Below, piece after piece: positions 21,928 to 30,334 of a stretch of DNA of 64,000 nt (the stretch's first letter is position 1; each line of letters opens with the position of its first letter). The notes beneath the pieces were generated by a model. It did not search any database, was not told where the DNA came from, and saw only the letters and a list, made by a program, of their open reading frames with translations. Both the position numbers and the translations under genes were made by a program. The stretch lies in the IMG/VR virus record IMGVR_UViG_3300046820_000088, positions 38,424 through 102,423 of that record; one strand, 5' to 3'. The DNA is from a virus.

Positions 21928-23469
21928 TTATTCCTCCACAATATTAGATTCGAGATTGCGAAGTTGATCATCGTCTGGATTACTGAAATCAATTTCTTTT
22001 TGTTTTTTGCCGTCTTCGAACTCGACCAAAGATTTATTTCCATAGGTAACAGGACCGCCTTGCAAACGAGTACCGTCTAAACTGGTTAAGAACTGAGATG
22101 CAGTGTCAATCATTGCAAACGCTTCTTCTTTATTTTTTGTGTTAAACAGTTCTTCAATAAAGTTTCTAAAGTACAAAATCTTATTAGGCACCCAGTCGCT
22201 GTAATCTTTTTCTTTCTTTCCTTCAACACCCCAAGATCTCCAGTTTGGATTATATTTTGCACACTCAGTATCCATTAACTGTTGAGCACGTTGTACAGCC
22301 TTGATATGACATTCTACATTATGACCCATCATTAAAGCATAGGCAAAACTATCCCAAGAAGTTTTACCTTCTTTACCGATCTTGTTTAACATGCCAGGAG
22401 CATAGTAACAGATATCGCCCATAGTTAATCTACTACCAAACTCACTTTCGAAAGGAAACGGAATATCTGATCCTGCAAGTGCTTTTGTATCCGGTGCCTT
22501 GTCCATGATAACTGACCAACGCTTGTTAGTGTGTTGTGCATTTGTATAAACAAGACCGTGTGCTGTTGCAATAAACGGACTTGCACAGTCAAAACTAATA
22601 GTAAGTTCGGGATTAATATGCTTCTTGATCTGTCTTTGTATTAAGGTTAAGAAACAACTCCAATCTAACTGAGCAGTACCTAGAAAGTGAATCCAGTTCT
22701 TGCCAGTTAACATTCCTTCATCACGCATTACCATGAGACGCTTTAGTGTAATATTCATCTTACACATGTTTGCACCACCAAAGGCCCAACCTTCAGCTTC
22801 ACGCCCTGCGTATTTGCCCTTAGGATCGCTAAACTCTTTTACACCTTCGTACCACTTTTCAGCGGTATCCCAGTCACTGCCCTGCAAGACGTTTAGCCAC
22901 TTAGTTTGGCCTAATCGATTCATCAAAAAGTAGTCGTTGTTGTAACGAGTCTTCTCAAGACAGTCTTCAAATGTCTTTAACCCTGTCTTTGGACTATGAA
23001 TATGATCACACGCCCATGTCGGAACGTCAAGCATCATAGACCAGTCAGCAGTTACTTCTAACCATTCGAGAATCTTTTGACGAGTCTTAGTTGCTTCGGG
23101 ACCTTCAAAGTTTAACCAGTCAAACTTAAGAACACCCTTACCAATCTGGTATCCGCCTGAGTCGCCTAGAATCATTGTGTTTCCGCGATCTCTTTGTTGG
23201 ATCATTGATTCTTGTGTTTGTGCTTTAACAACATCGAGTTGTGCATGACCTGCAGAGTATAGACCATACTTATAGGTAAAATATCCTTGTTCAGGATTTA
23301 AGAAGTTCATTCCCTCAATACCGCGATCAAAGCCTTTAGGAATACGCTCATCTGGGATAAACTTTTCTAATCTTTGTTTTGCTACATATGTGGAATAAAA
23401 AGAACTGATAGCAGGCAAATATACTGCATAGTCTTTTTGTAATGGTGTTAAGTTAACTTGTCGTGTCAT
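21928..23469 (-). CDS. DpdA-like DNA guanine transglycosylase (TGT fold)
   Basis: 513 aa. TGT landmarks: DSGGYQ at 103-108 (D103 general acid/base position), LDVP 147-150, VLQG 194-197, GWAFGG 227-232, HFLG 261-264 and SFDCASP 292-298, where D294 fits the nucleophile position of bacterial TGT (FDCVLPTR). The bacterial C-terminal zinc cysteine set is not seen. DpdA enzymes exchange guanine in DNA for a 7-deazaguanine. Together with FolE, QueD-like and QueE here, the phage probably modifies its own DNA to evade restriction. Overlaps the upstream gene by 17 nt. Confidence 0.8.
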   Translation of the reverse strand: MTRQVNLTPLQKDYAVYLPAISSFYSTYVAKQRLEKFIPDERIPKGFDRGIEGMNFLNPEQGYFTYKYGLYSAGHAQLDVVKAQTQESMIQQRDRGNTMILGDSGGYQIGKGVLKFDWLNFEGPEATKTRQKILEWLEVTADWSMMLDVPTWACDHIHSPKTGLKTFEDCLEKTRYNNDYFLMNRLGQTKWLNVLQGSDWDTAEKWYEGVKEFSDPKGKYAGREAEGWAFGGANMCKMNITLKRLMVMRDEGMLTGKNWIHFLGTAQLDWSCFLTLIQRQIKKHINPELTISFDCASPFIATAHGLVYTNAQHTNKRWSVIMDKAPDTKALAGSDIPFPFESEFGSRLTMGDICYYAPGMLNKIGKEGKTSWDSFAYALMMGHNVECHIKAVQRAQQLMDTECAKYNPNWRSWGVEGKKEKDYSDWVPNKILYFRNFIEELFNTKNKEEAFAMIDTASQFLTSLDGTRLQGGPVTYGNKSLVEFEDGKKQKEIDFSNPDDDQLRNLESNIVEE

Positions 23470-23824
23470 AGTTTCTCGCTAGTTTGGCTGTTATGTCCAG
23501 CTGACGTTTTGCATTTTCTAAATTTTCTAATGCTATTCTAACTGCTTCGTTTTCCAACGCTAAAGATTGCCAGACTAGTTCTTCGTCACGTCTTTGACGT
23601 GCCCAATCAAGAAGGCTTTCGGCTTCTCCTGTTAGTCCTACGGATGCAGACCCCATATTAAGTGTAATCCAACTACTTCCGTCGTAGACTTCTATATTTT
23701 GATTAGAAGTATTGTATCGCATATTACCGGTACCTATAGCACCTGAGTAGTTGTTTACATAGGTGCTGGCAGTACCGCCAGCTACCTGTGTGTATCTTCC
23801 ACTGGGAAAAATAGTCTTAATCAT
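23453..23824 (-). CDS. Small virion-type protein (123 aa)
   Basis: The N-terminal 60 residues are beta-rich with a Gly/Ser/Asn/Thr pattern (RYTQVAGGTASTYVNNYSG, then YDGSSWITLNM), as in tail or neck proteins; the rest is a charged helix (WARQRRDEELVW). The ATG is at 23824. It may be a neck or tail component but no family is named. It overlaps the start of the downstream DpdA-like gene by 17 nt. Confidence 0.6.
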   Translation of the reverse strand: MIKTIFPSGRYTQVAGGTASTYVNNYSGAIGTGNMRYNTSNQNIEVYDGSSWITLNMGSASVGLTGEAESLLDWARQRRDEELVWQSLALENEAVRIALENLENAKRQLDITAKLARNYDTTS

Positions 23825-23826
23825 AT

Positions 23827-24564
23827 TTAGGTTGTTACAGCAAGAATAATATATTTGTAAGTTGCCAAACCGCTATCAAGAGTAATCTGAATAGCACCTT
23901 CGTTACTTAGACTCATCTTAGCATTGTTTGCATCAGCAATATTTAGAATGCTCAAGATTGGCAGTACCGGCCAAGTCCAGCCTCGATCTAACTTTCCTGT
24001 AACACCGCTAGCAAATACAAACTCACCTGCATGTGAACCTGCATTACCGAAGATAAACTTTAGATTTCCACCATCTGTCTTAGCTAAGAAGGTTGGAGAT
24101 TCGTTATTAGCACCAGCCTGGAACTTAAATCGTTGGATAGATTCAACAGTTGGCTCAATCTCAACATCCCACTTAACTCCACGAAACTTTACAGTCTTCA
24201 TTTTTTCAACAATGATTTCTTGACTCATGAAACCGTAATCGTTTTTAACATCGCCGTCTTTGTTCTCAAAGCGAATGCCTACTGGTACAGTTTTATCGTT
24301 TCGTGGTTCAAACTTAACTTCGATCTTTGCTCCTTCTTTGTAGACAGCACCGTCTAACAAATACTTGAGCTTGTTAAGTTGTGGCATACCAAAGATGCCG
24401 ATCATGTCCGGATATGGATTTGCAGTTTCTGCCTCCATAATAACACTGCGATCGTCTGCAATGCTATTGATGATTGTTTTTTCTTCTGTGCCTGTTACTT
24501 TAACTGTAGTAATGAAGCCTAGATTCTGTGTATGACTTACAATGTCTTGTAAAATATCTTTCAT
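23827..24564 (-). CDS. 45: Sliding clamp (gp45-like)
   Basis: 245 aa from ATG 24564 (AGGAGA 8 bases upstream); the longer frame to 24693 has no ribosome site. Beta-rich, three-fold-like clamp composition with IGIFGMPQLNKLKYLL near 70 and a C-terminal ATYKYIILAVT. gp45 tethers the polymerase and the late transcription complex, acting with gp44. It directly follows the gp43 gene on this strand. Recognition is by composition and context, as clamps are divergent. Confidence 0.75.
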   Translation of the reverse strand: MKDILQDIVSHTQNLGFITTVKVTGTEEKTIINSIADDRSVIMEAETANPYPDMIGIFGMPQLNKLKYLLDGAVYKEGAKIEVKFEPRNDKTVPVGIRFENKDGDVKNDYGFMSQEIIVEKMKTVKFRGVKWDVEIEPTVESIQRFKFQAGANNESPTFLAKTDGGNLKFIFGNAGSHAGEFVFASGVTGKLDRGWTWPVLPILSILNIADANNAKMSLSNEGAIQITLDSGLATYKYIILAVTT

Positions 24565-24586
24565 TAAAGATTCTCCTGTTATTAAG

Positions 24587-24615
24587 ATTATATTTAGATC
24601 GTTGGTAAAATGCAA
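24587..24615 (-). promoter_or_regulatory. Overlapping late octamer and sigma-70-like promoter before the clamp gene
   Basis: TCTAAATA (24598-24591) is a late-type octamer with +1 near 24585, giving a 20-nt leader that includes AGGAGA. The same stretch holds TATAAT (24592-24587) with TTGCAT 17 bases upstream (24615-24610), a weak host-type promoter. Both would transcribe the clamp gene at 24564. Confidence 0.5.
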
Positions 24616-24622
24616 CAGCAAT

Positions 24623-27289
24623 TTACTCAAAGTCGAATAGTTTGTTAAATGTGTTATCACTTCTAGTAGAAGCAATATCCCATTCCAGCACACCGATTAA
24701 GTTTTCTAACTTTTCGTCGATAACTGTAGTTTCCATTAGGCCATCGTCGAATGGTAAGTCCTTAAACCATTGCGGTAATCGCAACTCGTCTACTGGATAG
24801 GCCACTGACGTATAGGCCATCGGGTTATCTTTGAGTTTACAGACAATAACTTTTGCACCGTCTGTAATGTTCATTGAATACTTGTCGTCCATCATACGCT
24901 TTAAAGTGTTCCAGTTAAGGCTTGCACGAACATGCCCTGGCATATTTGCCTTACCTGCTTTCTTCTCTTTATCGCGATACTGAGAAATATTGTTAGCACG
25001 TTTAGGACTACCTTTCTCCCAGCCCGGGCGAGTCTTAAACTCTGTTCGGAAGTTAGTGATGTATTCTAAGACAACTTCTTTCTCAACACCGTTTAGGACC
25101 TGTGTTAATACTTCGCTTAAAAAGTCTTGGATAACAACCGGGGTATCTGAGCGCTTGAGGTCCAACCCCATCGCTTTAATCTTTCCTGGCTTTCCGTCAA
25201 TGTCTGATCTCTTTCCTTCTTTGTCGTAGTAAAGAACTGCATATCTCTTCTTAGTAATAAACAAACCTTTTGATGCGACAATTTCTCGTCCTGCTTTGAT
25301 AACTTCTCCTCTGCTTTTTGGGCAGTGGAAAGTGTCCTGCATGAATTTTGGAAATGTTCCATTAACTTCTTCTCCTATGGTATCGTAAAGTTCAATAACT
25401 GCTTCTTTGCTCCACGGAATAAGACCTTTATCAATGTCTTTCTTCAGGGTACTGTATGCACTAAAATAACAAGAGTCAGTGTCACCATAAATGATAGACT
25501 TACCTCTGTAATCATAGTCGCCTGTAATGATTTCATTTACTTTACCTGCCATGTGTTTAACAATCTGGCGACCGGTAAGAGTTGTACTTTGTCCAATGCG
25601 GTTATCGAAAAATCTACAACCGGGGTTAAGAATAGCACCATACAAGCTGTTCAAGTTAATCTTCTTGACCAGTTGTCGCTTGTCCCAGTATTCTTCTTCA
25701 ATTTTATTTCCTGCTTTGATACATTCTTTAAGTTTAGCCTGCATCTCTTTACGTTCAGCATACCAACGCTTTAACAGTCCAGGAATAATACCTTCTTTTT
25801 CGTAGGTAAAAATAGTGCCGTTAGCACTGAGCATCCAAGGTTGATTACTATCAAAGATTAGATCGTAGATTTGTGCTCCACTAAGTGTATCATTTCCGCC
25901 ATCTTCCCAGTCAATAGTAATCTCACGCCCAACTTCACGTGCCATTACACTTTCGTATTCGTCGCTACCAAATCTACCTTCCCATGAACTTGCAAATGAT
26001 TTGCCTTTGGCAATTTCTGCTTCAATAGACGCCTTGGTTCCGTCTTGACGTAACTGTCCAACAATAGTCTCTGGCCCCATGTTCAAGGCACGAATCGCAC
26101 TAGGATACAGCGAGTTAATATCTAGTGAACCGATCCATTCGTGAATGCCTTTCTTGGGATATGCAACATACGCACCCGCAGCCTGTGTATCTAGTCCATC
26201 GCGATTTACACGGTTAGGAACAATAAATCCACGTCTGTGTGCTTCGTTAATAATCGCCTGTTCAGTAACAGCCACTGCACCCATTGTGGTCTGTAGAAGC
26301 ACTGTGTTTTCATGAGCAATGCTGTTAGCAAGGTCAATAAACTTTAGTTTTTTATCTAGTTTATCTAACAGCGCACAATCCTGTCTGTTGTACTCAATGA
26401 ACTTGCGGAAGTCGTTGTTGTAAAGCTGATCCAATGTACCTTCGTACACAGTCTTGCTTTCGCCAACCTCCATTTCTCCAATGGCATCCAGTCGGTATGT
26501 GTGTCGTTCTTCATAGGTGTATTTGCGGTACAGCTCGAGACTGTCTAGATGAACACGACCAACCAGATCGTAAGTAACAGCGGCTTTTCCATATTTTTCG
26601 TATTCTCTCTTTTTAGGAAACTGATTCCACAAGCAGAATCTGCGAGTATCTTCTTTGCTCAGCACCTTAACAACGCGATTAACTGTATAGGGAATATCGA
26701 AACCTTCGCTGTTCCACCCACTTAGAATATCTGCTTCTTCGATCAAGTTTAAAAACGTGTCTAGCATGTCCCCTTCATTGTCGAATAACATTGTATTAGG
26801 AAACTCGGCAACAGCTTTAGTTGCTTCTTCCATGCTCATAGTTTTTGGAGGAATCGCAAGACACACAAGGGTGTCTAACCATTGCAGATGAACCGCGATC
26901 GCAGTAATGGGCATAAATGGATCGTCTGGCGATGCATAGCCACGTTCTGGATCAAAGTCCACCTCAATATCAAAAAATGCTACATTTAGTTTCGGAGCAT
27001 CGATATTAAGATAGTTGTCTTCAAGACAGCGATAGATGGGGTTTATGTCACTTTCAAACAGTCGTTTGTTTGAGTTGATTGCAAGTTCTTTGCGATGTTC
27101 TTTAAGATTCTTAGATGTTACTCTAGTTAAAGTTTCGCCTTTGATACTTTGGAACTTGCCTCTGGGGTCGGGATAATAAAATATATGACGGGCTGGATAT
27201 TCTTTATAGTGTCTTTGACCTTTGTTATCTCGCTCGACAACATTGATCATATCCTGCTCTCGGTCATAGAAAGCGTCTACGTAACTCAT
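24623..27289 (-). CDS. 43: DNA polymerase, family B (gp43-like)
   Basis: 888 aa from ATG 27289 (AGGAGA site); T4 gp43 is 898 aa. 3'-5' exonuclease motifs are present: FFDIEVDF, NSEGFDIPYTVNR and YNRQDCALLDKL. Polymerase motifs: SLDINSLYPSAIRALNMG (A), KINLNSLYGA (B) and YGDTDSCYF (C, catalytic Asp). All look intact. It copies the phage genome with the clamp gp45 and the loader gp44, both in the window. The upstream dsbA-27357 genes share its strand and probably its transcript. Confidence 0.95.
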   Translation of the reverse strand: MSYVDAFYDREQDMINVVERDNKGQRHYKEYPARHIFYYPDPRGKFQSIKGETLTRVTSKNLKEHRKELAINSNKRLFESDINPIYRCLEDNYLNIDAPKLNVAFFDIEVDFDPERGYASPDDPFMPITAIAVHLQWLDTLVCLAIPPKTMSMEEATKAVAEFPNTMLFDNEGDMLDTFLNLIEEADILSGWNSEGFDIPYTVNRVVKVLSKEDTRRFCLWNQFPKKREYEKYGKAAVTYDLVGRVHLDSLELYRKYTYEERHTYRLDAIGEMEVGESKTVYEGTLDQLYNNDFRKFIEYNRQDCALLDKLDKKLKFIDLANSIAHENTVLLQTTMGAVAVTEQAIINEAHRRGFIVPNRVNRDGLDTQAAGAYVAYPKKGIHEWIGSLDINSLYPSAIRALNMGPETIVGQLRQDGTKASIEAEIAKGKSFASSWEGRFGSDEYESVMAREVGREITIDWEDGGNDTLSGAQIYDLIFDSNQPWMLSANGTIFTYEKEGIIPGLLKRWYAERKEMQAKLKECIKAGNKIEEEYWDKRQLVKKINLNSLYGAILNPGCRFFDNRIGQSTTLTGRQIVKHMAGKVNEIITGDYDYRGKSIIYGDTDSCYFSAYSTLKKDIDKGLIPWSKEAVIELYDTIGEEVNGTFPKFMQDTFHCPKSRGEVIKAGREIVASKGLFITKKRYAVLYYDKEGKRSDIDGKPGKIKAMGLDLKRSDTPVVIQDFLSEVLTQVLNGVEKEVVLEYITNFRTEFKTRPGWEKGSPKRANNISQYRDKEKKAGKANMPGHVRASLNWNTLKRMMDDKYSMNITDGAKVIVCKLKDNPMAYTSVAYPVDELRLPQWFKDLPFDDGLMETTVIDEKLENLIGVLEWDIASTRSDNTFNKLFDFE

Positions 27290-27356
27290 TTTTCTCCTAA
27301 TGTCATTTGTGGCTGACAAACACCTATATTGCGGCTTATGGCCCGCCGACCTTCTC

Positions 27357-27647
27357 TTAGATATTTAGTAACCGTATATAGCCTATAAGATCGATAGTGA
27401 CTAATAAAATATAGTTAGCCACCATGCCTGTACTTTTTCGAGTCCAAGCGGCCCACCCAAAAATAGCACATTGAGTAATAAAGATCGGATACAACCATAT
27501 AAACAGTGGATCTGTGGCACCGGCTGCTAAAACAAGAGAGCATGTTAGACTCATAAACCAGGCAGCAATTTCTAGAATGAACCGAAGAGGCCATTCTTTG
27601 AAATCGTGATGTGCCCAGTTATAGACACCTTTAAAGAAGTTAATCAT
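27357..27647 (-). CDS. Small membrane protein (96 aa)
   Basis: Three hydrophobic segments at about residues 24-42 (FILEIAAWFMSLTCSLVLAAG), 48-65 and 76-94 with short polar links, so a multi-span inner-membrane protein. Its ATG 27647 overlaps the upstream dsbA-like gene by 4 nt. Function unknown; common in the polymerase neighbourhood of aquatic T4-like phages, from memory. Confidence 0.65.
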   Translation of the reverse strand: MINFFKGVYNWAHHDFKEWPLRFILEIAAWFMSLTCSLVLAAGATDPLFIWLYPIFITQCAIFGWAAWTRKSTGMVANYILLVTIDLIGYIRLLNI

Positions 27648-27904
27648 TCGGGTAGACGCTTAGTAACTCCGAGGATCATTTCGATTTCATCCCATTCTTC
27701 TTCATGAGCCTTCCAGTTATCTTTATGTGCAATACGAATTGCTTTATTAATAATGCTAGGCTTAACCTGTAGCTCTTCTGCTACTGCTTTTACAGTTTCT
27801 TTAAGACCTTCTTGCAGATCTTCAACTTCTCGCAATACATTTGATCCTTCGTTGATAAGTCTCTCTAGTTTTGCTTTTTCTTCTGGTCCGTACATTTTAG
27901 ACAT
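27644..27904 (-). CDS. dsbA: DsbA-like double-stranded DNA-binding protein
   Basis: 86 aa. The C-terminal half reads VKAVAEELQVKPSIINKAIRIAHKDNW followed by EEEWDEIEMIL, which lines up with the T4 DsbA pattern ending LYHKDNRDxFExExEE. T4 DsbA binds DNA and assists late transcription and replication. The N-terminal half is a charged helix. A near-consensus sigma-70 promoter sits just upstream (27926-27954), so early synthesis is expected. Confidence 0.75.
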   Translation of the reverse strand: MSKMYGPEEKAKLERLINEGSNVLREVEDLQEGLKETVKAVAEELQVKPSIINKAIRIAHKDNWKAHEEEWDEIEMILGVTKRLPE

Positions 27905-27925
27905 ATGTTTCTCCTGTAAGCTGAT

Positions 27926-27954
27926 ATTATACAGGGATAAAAAAAGCCGGTCAA
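27926..27954 (-). promoter_or_regulatory. Sigma-70-like promoter embedded in a terminator
   Basis: Minus strand TTGACC (27954-27949), a 17-base spacer, and TATAAT (27931-27926). The -35 box lies in the stem of the terminator hairpin at 27942-27971, which ends the upstream gene. The promoter drives dsbA, the small membrane gene and gp43, and is expected to be read by host polymerase. Confidence 0.75.
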
Positions 27955-27971
27955 CTTAGTTGCCGGCTTTT
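27939..27971 (-). terminator. Rho-independent terminator after the 337-aa gene
   Basis: Stem of 9 bp (AAAAGCCGG with CCGGCTTTT, 27942-27950 and 27963-27971) plus a 4-bp inner stem with one bulged base and a 3-base loop, then a T-rich run on the minus strand. It ends transcripts of the gene at 27989-29002. Confidence 0.75.
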
Positions 27972-27988
27972 GATAGTAAATGGTAATA

Positions 27989-29002
27989 TTACTTTTTAGA
28001 TTCGCTTAGTACGTCAAACATTTCAAACTGACCACCCATGCGCTCGTATACCATACCTGCATAGACTTCTGCCTTCATGCTTTCTGTAAACTTGCTTTGA
28101 GCAACTCTTGTGGCCCAGTCAAACAAATCTTTGTCTAATGGATCGATAGCTTGTTGTCCGCCGCTTTCTACAACTAACTTCATCATTTCTTTAAAAGTTA
28201 GTTTTTGTTCAACACTTTCTTTAACTGGACGCTTCTTGCCCTTTGGCATCATTTTGCTTTCGTCTTTTTTCTTTTCCCCACCTAGTACCTTGTCGCGTCC
28301 AGTGAAGTAATCGTAATCGTCTTTATCATTTCCACTAGATGGCATATTTTTGCCTTTGTTAGCCGCGTGGAACGCAGCATTCTTCTCGGCAGTTGTTGCT
28401 GGCTTCTTCTTTCCTAGACCAACGGCATTCTTTACAGTGTCTATAACACCTTCAGTTTTCTTGCCGCCAACGGCCTTACTAACTGCGGCACGACGATTCT
28501 TTAGATAGTCGTCCGTCTTATCTTTCTTACCATCGTTGTTAACATCGTCGTCTTCTTTGCCAACTGGATCCATTGCTTCTTCCATTTTCTTTTTCTTGGC
28601 ATCGGCTTTTTTCTTGTCTTCTTTTTCAGTTTTCTTAGCTTCGACCATCTTCATGAACTTGGACTTAAACTGTGGCTCAATACTTTCGTCTTTCTTTTTG
28701 GCTTTCTTTTCTTCAGAATCAGCTTCGTCGCCTTTGTACTTGTCGCCCTTGACAGCCATACCAGGATGCTTTTTACCTGACTTATCGGTCCAAGGCTTGT
28801 CTGTTTTTTCAGCAGCTTCGTCTACTTTTTCTTCTGCTTCTGCTTTCTTTTTAGCTTCAGCAACATATGTAGAAGCTCCGCTAAGAACACGTAACTGTGC
28901 GTCTTCGTTTAGTTGAACAGCTTGCGGTAGCTTTGGAGCAGCTGGAGTAGCAACTGGCGGTTCCATGCTATCTAGTTTATTGAGTAGTGATTTGAAGTCC
29001 AT
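27989..29002 (-). CDS. Lys/Glu/Ala-rich internal-head-type protein (337 aa)
   Basis: Low-complexity basic-acidic protein: Lys/Glu runs at about 75-165, then a globular, helical C-terminus ([14 protein letters not shown], then [16 protein letters not shown]). No enzymatic motif. It opens the set of neighbouring proteins (27989-33452) that look like prohead core or injected proteins. The start [13 protein letters not shown] is helical but not an exact MR..E tag. Late octamer upstream (29035-29042). Family not recognised. Confidence 0.65.
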   Translation of the reverse strand: MDFKSLLNKLDSMEPPVATPAAPKLPQAVQLNEDAQLRVLSGASTYVAEAKKKAEAEEKVDEAAEKTDKPWTDKSGKKHPGMAVKGDKYKGDEADSEEKKAKKKDESIEPQFKSKFMKMVEAKKTEKEDKKKADAKKKKMEEAMDPVGKEDDDVNNDGKKDKTDDYLKNRRAAVSKAVGGKKTEGVIDTVKNAVGLGKKKPATTAEKNAAFHAANKGKNMPSSGNDKDDYDYFTGRDKVLGGEKKKDESKMMPKGKKRPVKESVEQKLTFKEMMKLVVESGGQQAIDPLDKDLFDWATRVAQSKFTESMKAEVYAGMVYERMGGQFEMFDVLSESKK

Positions 29003-29034
29003 TTTAAATTCCTTGATCCTTAAGGTTCATATTA

Positions 29035-29042
29035 TATTTATC
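29035..29042 (-). promoter_or_regulatory. Late-type octamer GATAAATA
   Basis: Minus-strand GATAAATA overlaps the stop-codon end of the upstream gene (29038). With a 5-base gap the start would be 29029, giving a 26-nt leader with AAGGA and AGGAAT sites before the ATG at 29002. One mismatch from the T4 octamer. Confidence 0.6.
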
Positions 29043-29283
29043 TTTTGAGTGCTACACCTGCACCAAATAAACTGACATTAGAATCTAATGCGTTTGTACC
29101 TGGTTTTTGCATTACTGGTTTTGGTTGCGGAGGAGATTTAGTTCCTGATTTTCCAGGACTTCCTATGTAGCTTTTCTTTCCTCTAGCAGGACCCGGGCTT
29201 AGGTGCGGATTAGGAACAGTAGCAATATTACCTGCTGAAGTTGCTCCTGCGCTAGCGGTTTCGAATAGTTCGTGTAATCTCAT
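29038..29283 (-). CDS. Small protein with MRLHELFE tag (81 aa)
   Basis: N-terminus MRLHELFETASAGATS looks like a capsid-targeting tag with an LFE-TA type cleavage site. The rest is Pro/Gly/Ser/Lys-rich and probably disordered, as in phage internal proteins. The ATG 29283 has no ribosome site; a GATAAATA octamer is placed so that the transcript would begin exactly at the ATG. No family recognised. Confidence 0.65.
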   Translation of the reverse strand: MRLHELFETASAGATSAGNIATVPNPHLSPGPARGKKSYIGSPGKSGTKSPPQPKPVMQKPGTNALDSNVSLFGAGVALKR

Positions 29284-29288
29284 GCTAA

Positions 29289-29296
29289 TATTTATC
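29289..29296 (-). promoter_or_regulatory. Late octamer for a leaderless transcript
   Basis: Minus-strand GATAAATA followed by the five bases TTAGC, so the T4-rule start is 29283, the A of the ATG itself. The gene has no Shine-Dalgarno site. The octamer overlaps the stop codon of the upstream GH19 gene. Confidence 0.55.
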
Positions 29297-30143
29297 GTAT
29301 TGCAACTTTAAAATCTTGGAACTTGTCTTGTCGTTGGTCCAAATGTTTTAATCCAGGATTAATGCCTTTTGTAACATCTTTGACATTATCAAAGTTTTTA
29401 ACTTTATTGCTGACTCTGTTTTGCCAGAACCAAACTGATGTTTTAGCGGCAATTTCTGGCCTTTCAACAAGTTCTGGATTTTGGACTAATCTGTTATCGC
29501 CAAATAAGGCTTTAGATGCCTCGGCATAGTTGTATTTGCCTGTTAGTTGAATGTAACCCCTACCAGAATATCTTGCTCCGTCGCCGGGCTTAGTATTACC
29601 TAATCGTTTGGCTTTTGCTGGAGCAAATCTAATATCGTATTTTTTAAAGTCTAGTTTGCCCCCTATTTCTTTCATGTGTTTGAAATCCATAGTTTCGTGA
29701 GCACACTGACTTAAGAAGGCTGCAAGTTCTTGCCCTTTTATTCCTGCTTTCTCTGCTGTTTTTCTTAACAAAACTTCGTGCGGATTGCCTGTTACAGATT
29801 TTTCTATTTCTTTTTTACTAATCTGTTTTAAGGGATCAACTTTCTTAACGTCTTGTTTAACTTGTTGAACAACGGCTGGTTTTTCTGTAGGTTTCTTTTT
29901 GGCTGCTTCTGCATCTCCAGAAGCTCCTAGTGCGGCTGCACCCATAGCAGCACCTGCTACCCAATCTTTCCAACCTTCTTGTTCGATACTTTCGCTTCCG
30001 CCTTCCCCGACAGATTCCCCGCCATCACCACTATATCCAGCATAGTATCCGTATCCGCCGTAAGGACCTGGACCATATGCTGCCCAACGAGGTTTACGTT
30101 TCTTTTTTCTTTTTCTTTCTGAAACAAACTCGTGAGCTCTCAT
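29292..30143 (-). CDS. Virion-type GH19 lysozyme with MRAHEFVSE tag
   Basis: 283 aa. N-terminal tag MRAHEFVSE, then a basic RKRKKKRKPR run, a Gly/Tyr-rich part and a hydrophobic stretch AAMGAAALGASGDA. The C-terminal 170 residues are a GH19 chitinase-like domain: QCAHETMDFKHMKE with the catalytic Glu, RYSGRGYIQLTGKYNY, and an SVWFWQNR helix. GH19 lysozymes cleave glycosidic bonds in peptidoglycan. The tag suggests packaging in the head or virion for entry, whereas a separate GH19 endolysin lies at 40341. Confidence 0.78.
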   Translation of the reverse strand: MRAHEFVSERKRKKKRKPRWAAYGPGPYGGYGYYAGYSGDGGESVGEGGSESIEQEGWKDWVAGAAMGAAALGASGDAEAAKKKPTEKPAVVQQVKQDVKKVDPLKQISKKEIEKSVTGNPHEVLLRKTAEKAGIKGQELAAFLSQCAHETMDFKHMKEIGGKLDFKKYDIRFAPAKAKRLGNTKPGDGARYSGRGYIQLTGKYNYAEASKALFGDNRLVQNPELVERPEIAAKTSVWFWQNRVSNKVKNFDNVKDVTKGINPGLKHLDQRQDKFQDFKVAIR

Positions 30144-30334
30144 TTCTTTTTACCTGATTTCATGTTTGCACACCAGTGTGCCATGCGTGCTTTTTCACCA
30201 GAGCTATTTTTAGCAGTTTTTCTTAGACTACTAACGCTAGCCTTACAATTTACTCCACTGCGTTTGGCCAAACCTTTGCGACCTGGCTTTTTGCCGTCAG
30301 CAAAGTTTTCGATGATAAACTCGCTTGCTCTCAT
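30140..30334 (-). CDS. Small basic protein with MRASEFIIE tag (64 aa)
   Basis: Tag MRASEFIIENFADG, then a very basic stretch KKPGRKGLAKRSGVNCKASV with a Cys, ending SGKKK. The pattern GRKGLAKRS... resembles the basic segment also present in the 375-aa protein C-terminus, so the two could share a DNA-binding or processing function. Overlaps both neighbours by 4 nt. No family named. Confidence 0.6.
   Translation of the reverse strand: MRASEFIIENFADGKKPGRKGLAKRSGVNCKASVSSLRKTAKNSSGEKARMAHWCANMKSGKKK

Noticed and set aside
23822-23835. CTAAATA-like string just before the start at 23824
   Set aside because: It touches the ATG itself, so the T4-rule start would fall inside the gene; more likely chance.
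24565-24693. Longer N-terminus of the clamp gene
   Set aside because: Hydrophobic, non-clamp sequence overlapping the polymerase end, without a ribosome site; ATG 24564 has AGGAGA.
25325-25805. Plus-strand frames inside the polymerase gene
   Set aside because: Lie within an intact family B polymerase; no ribosome site or family match.
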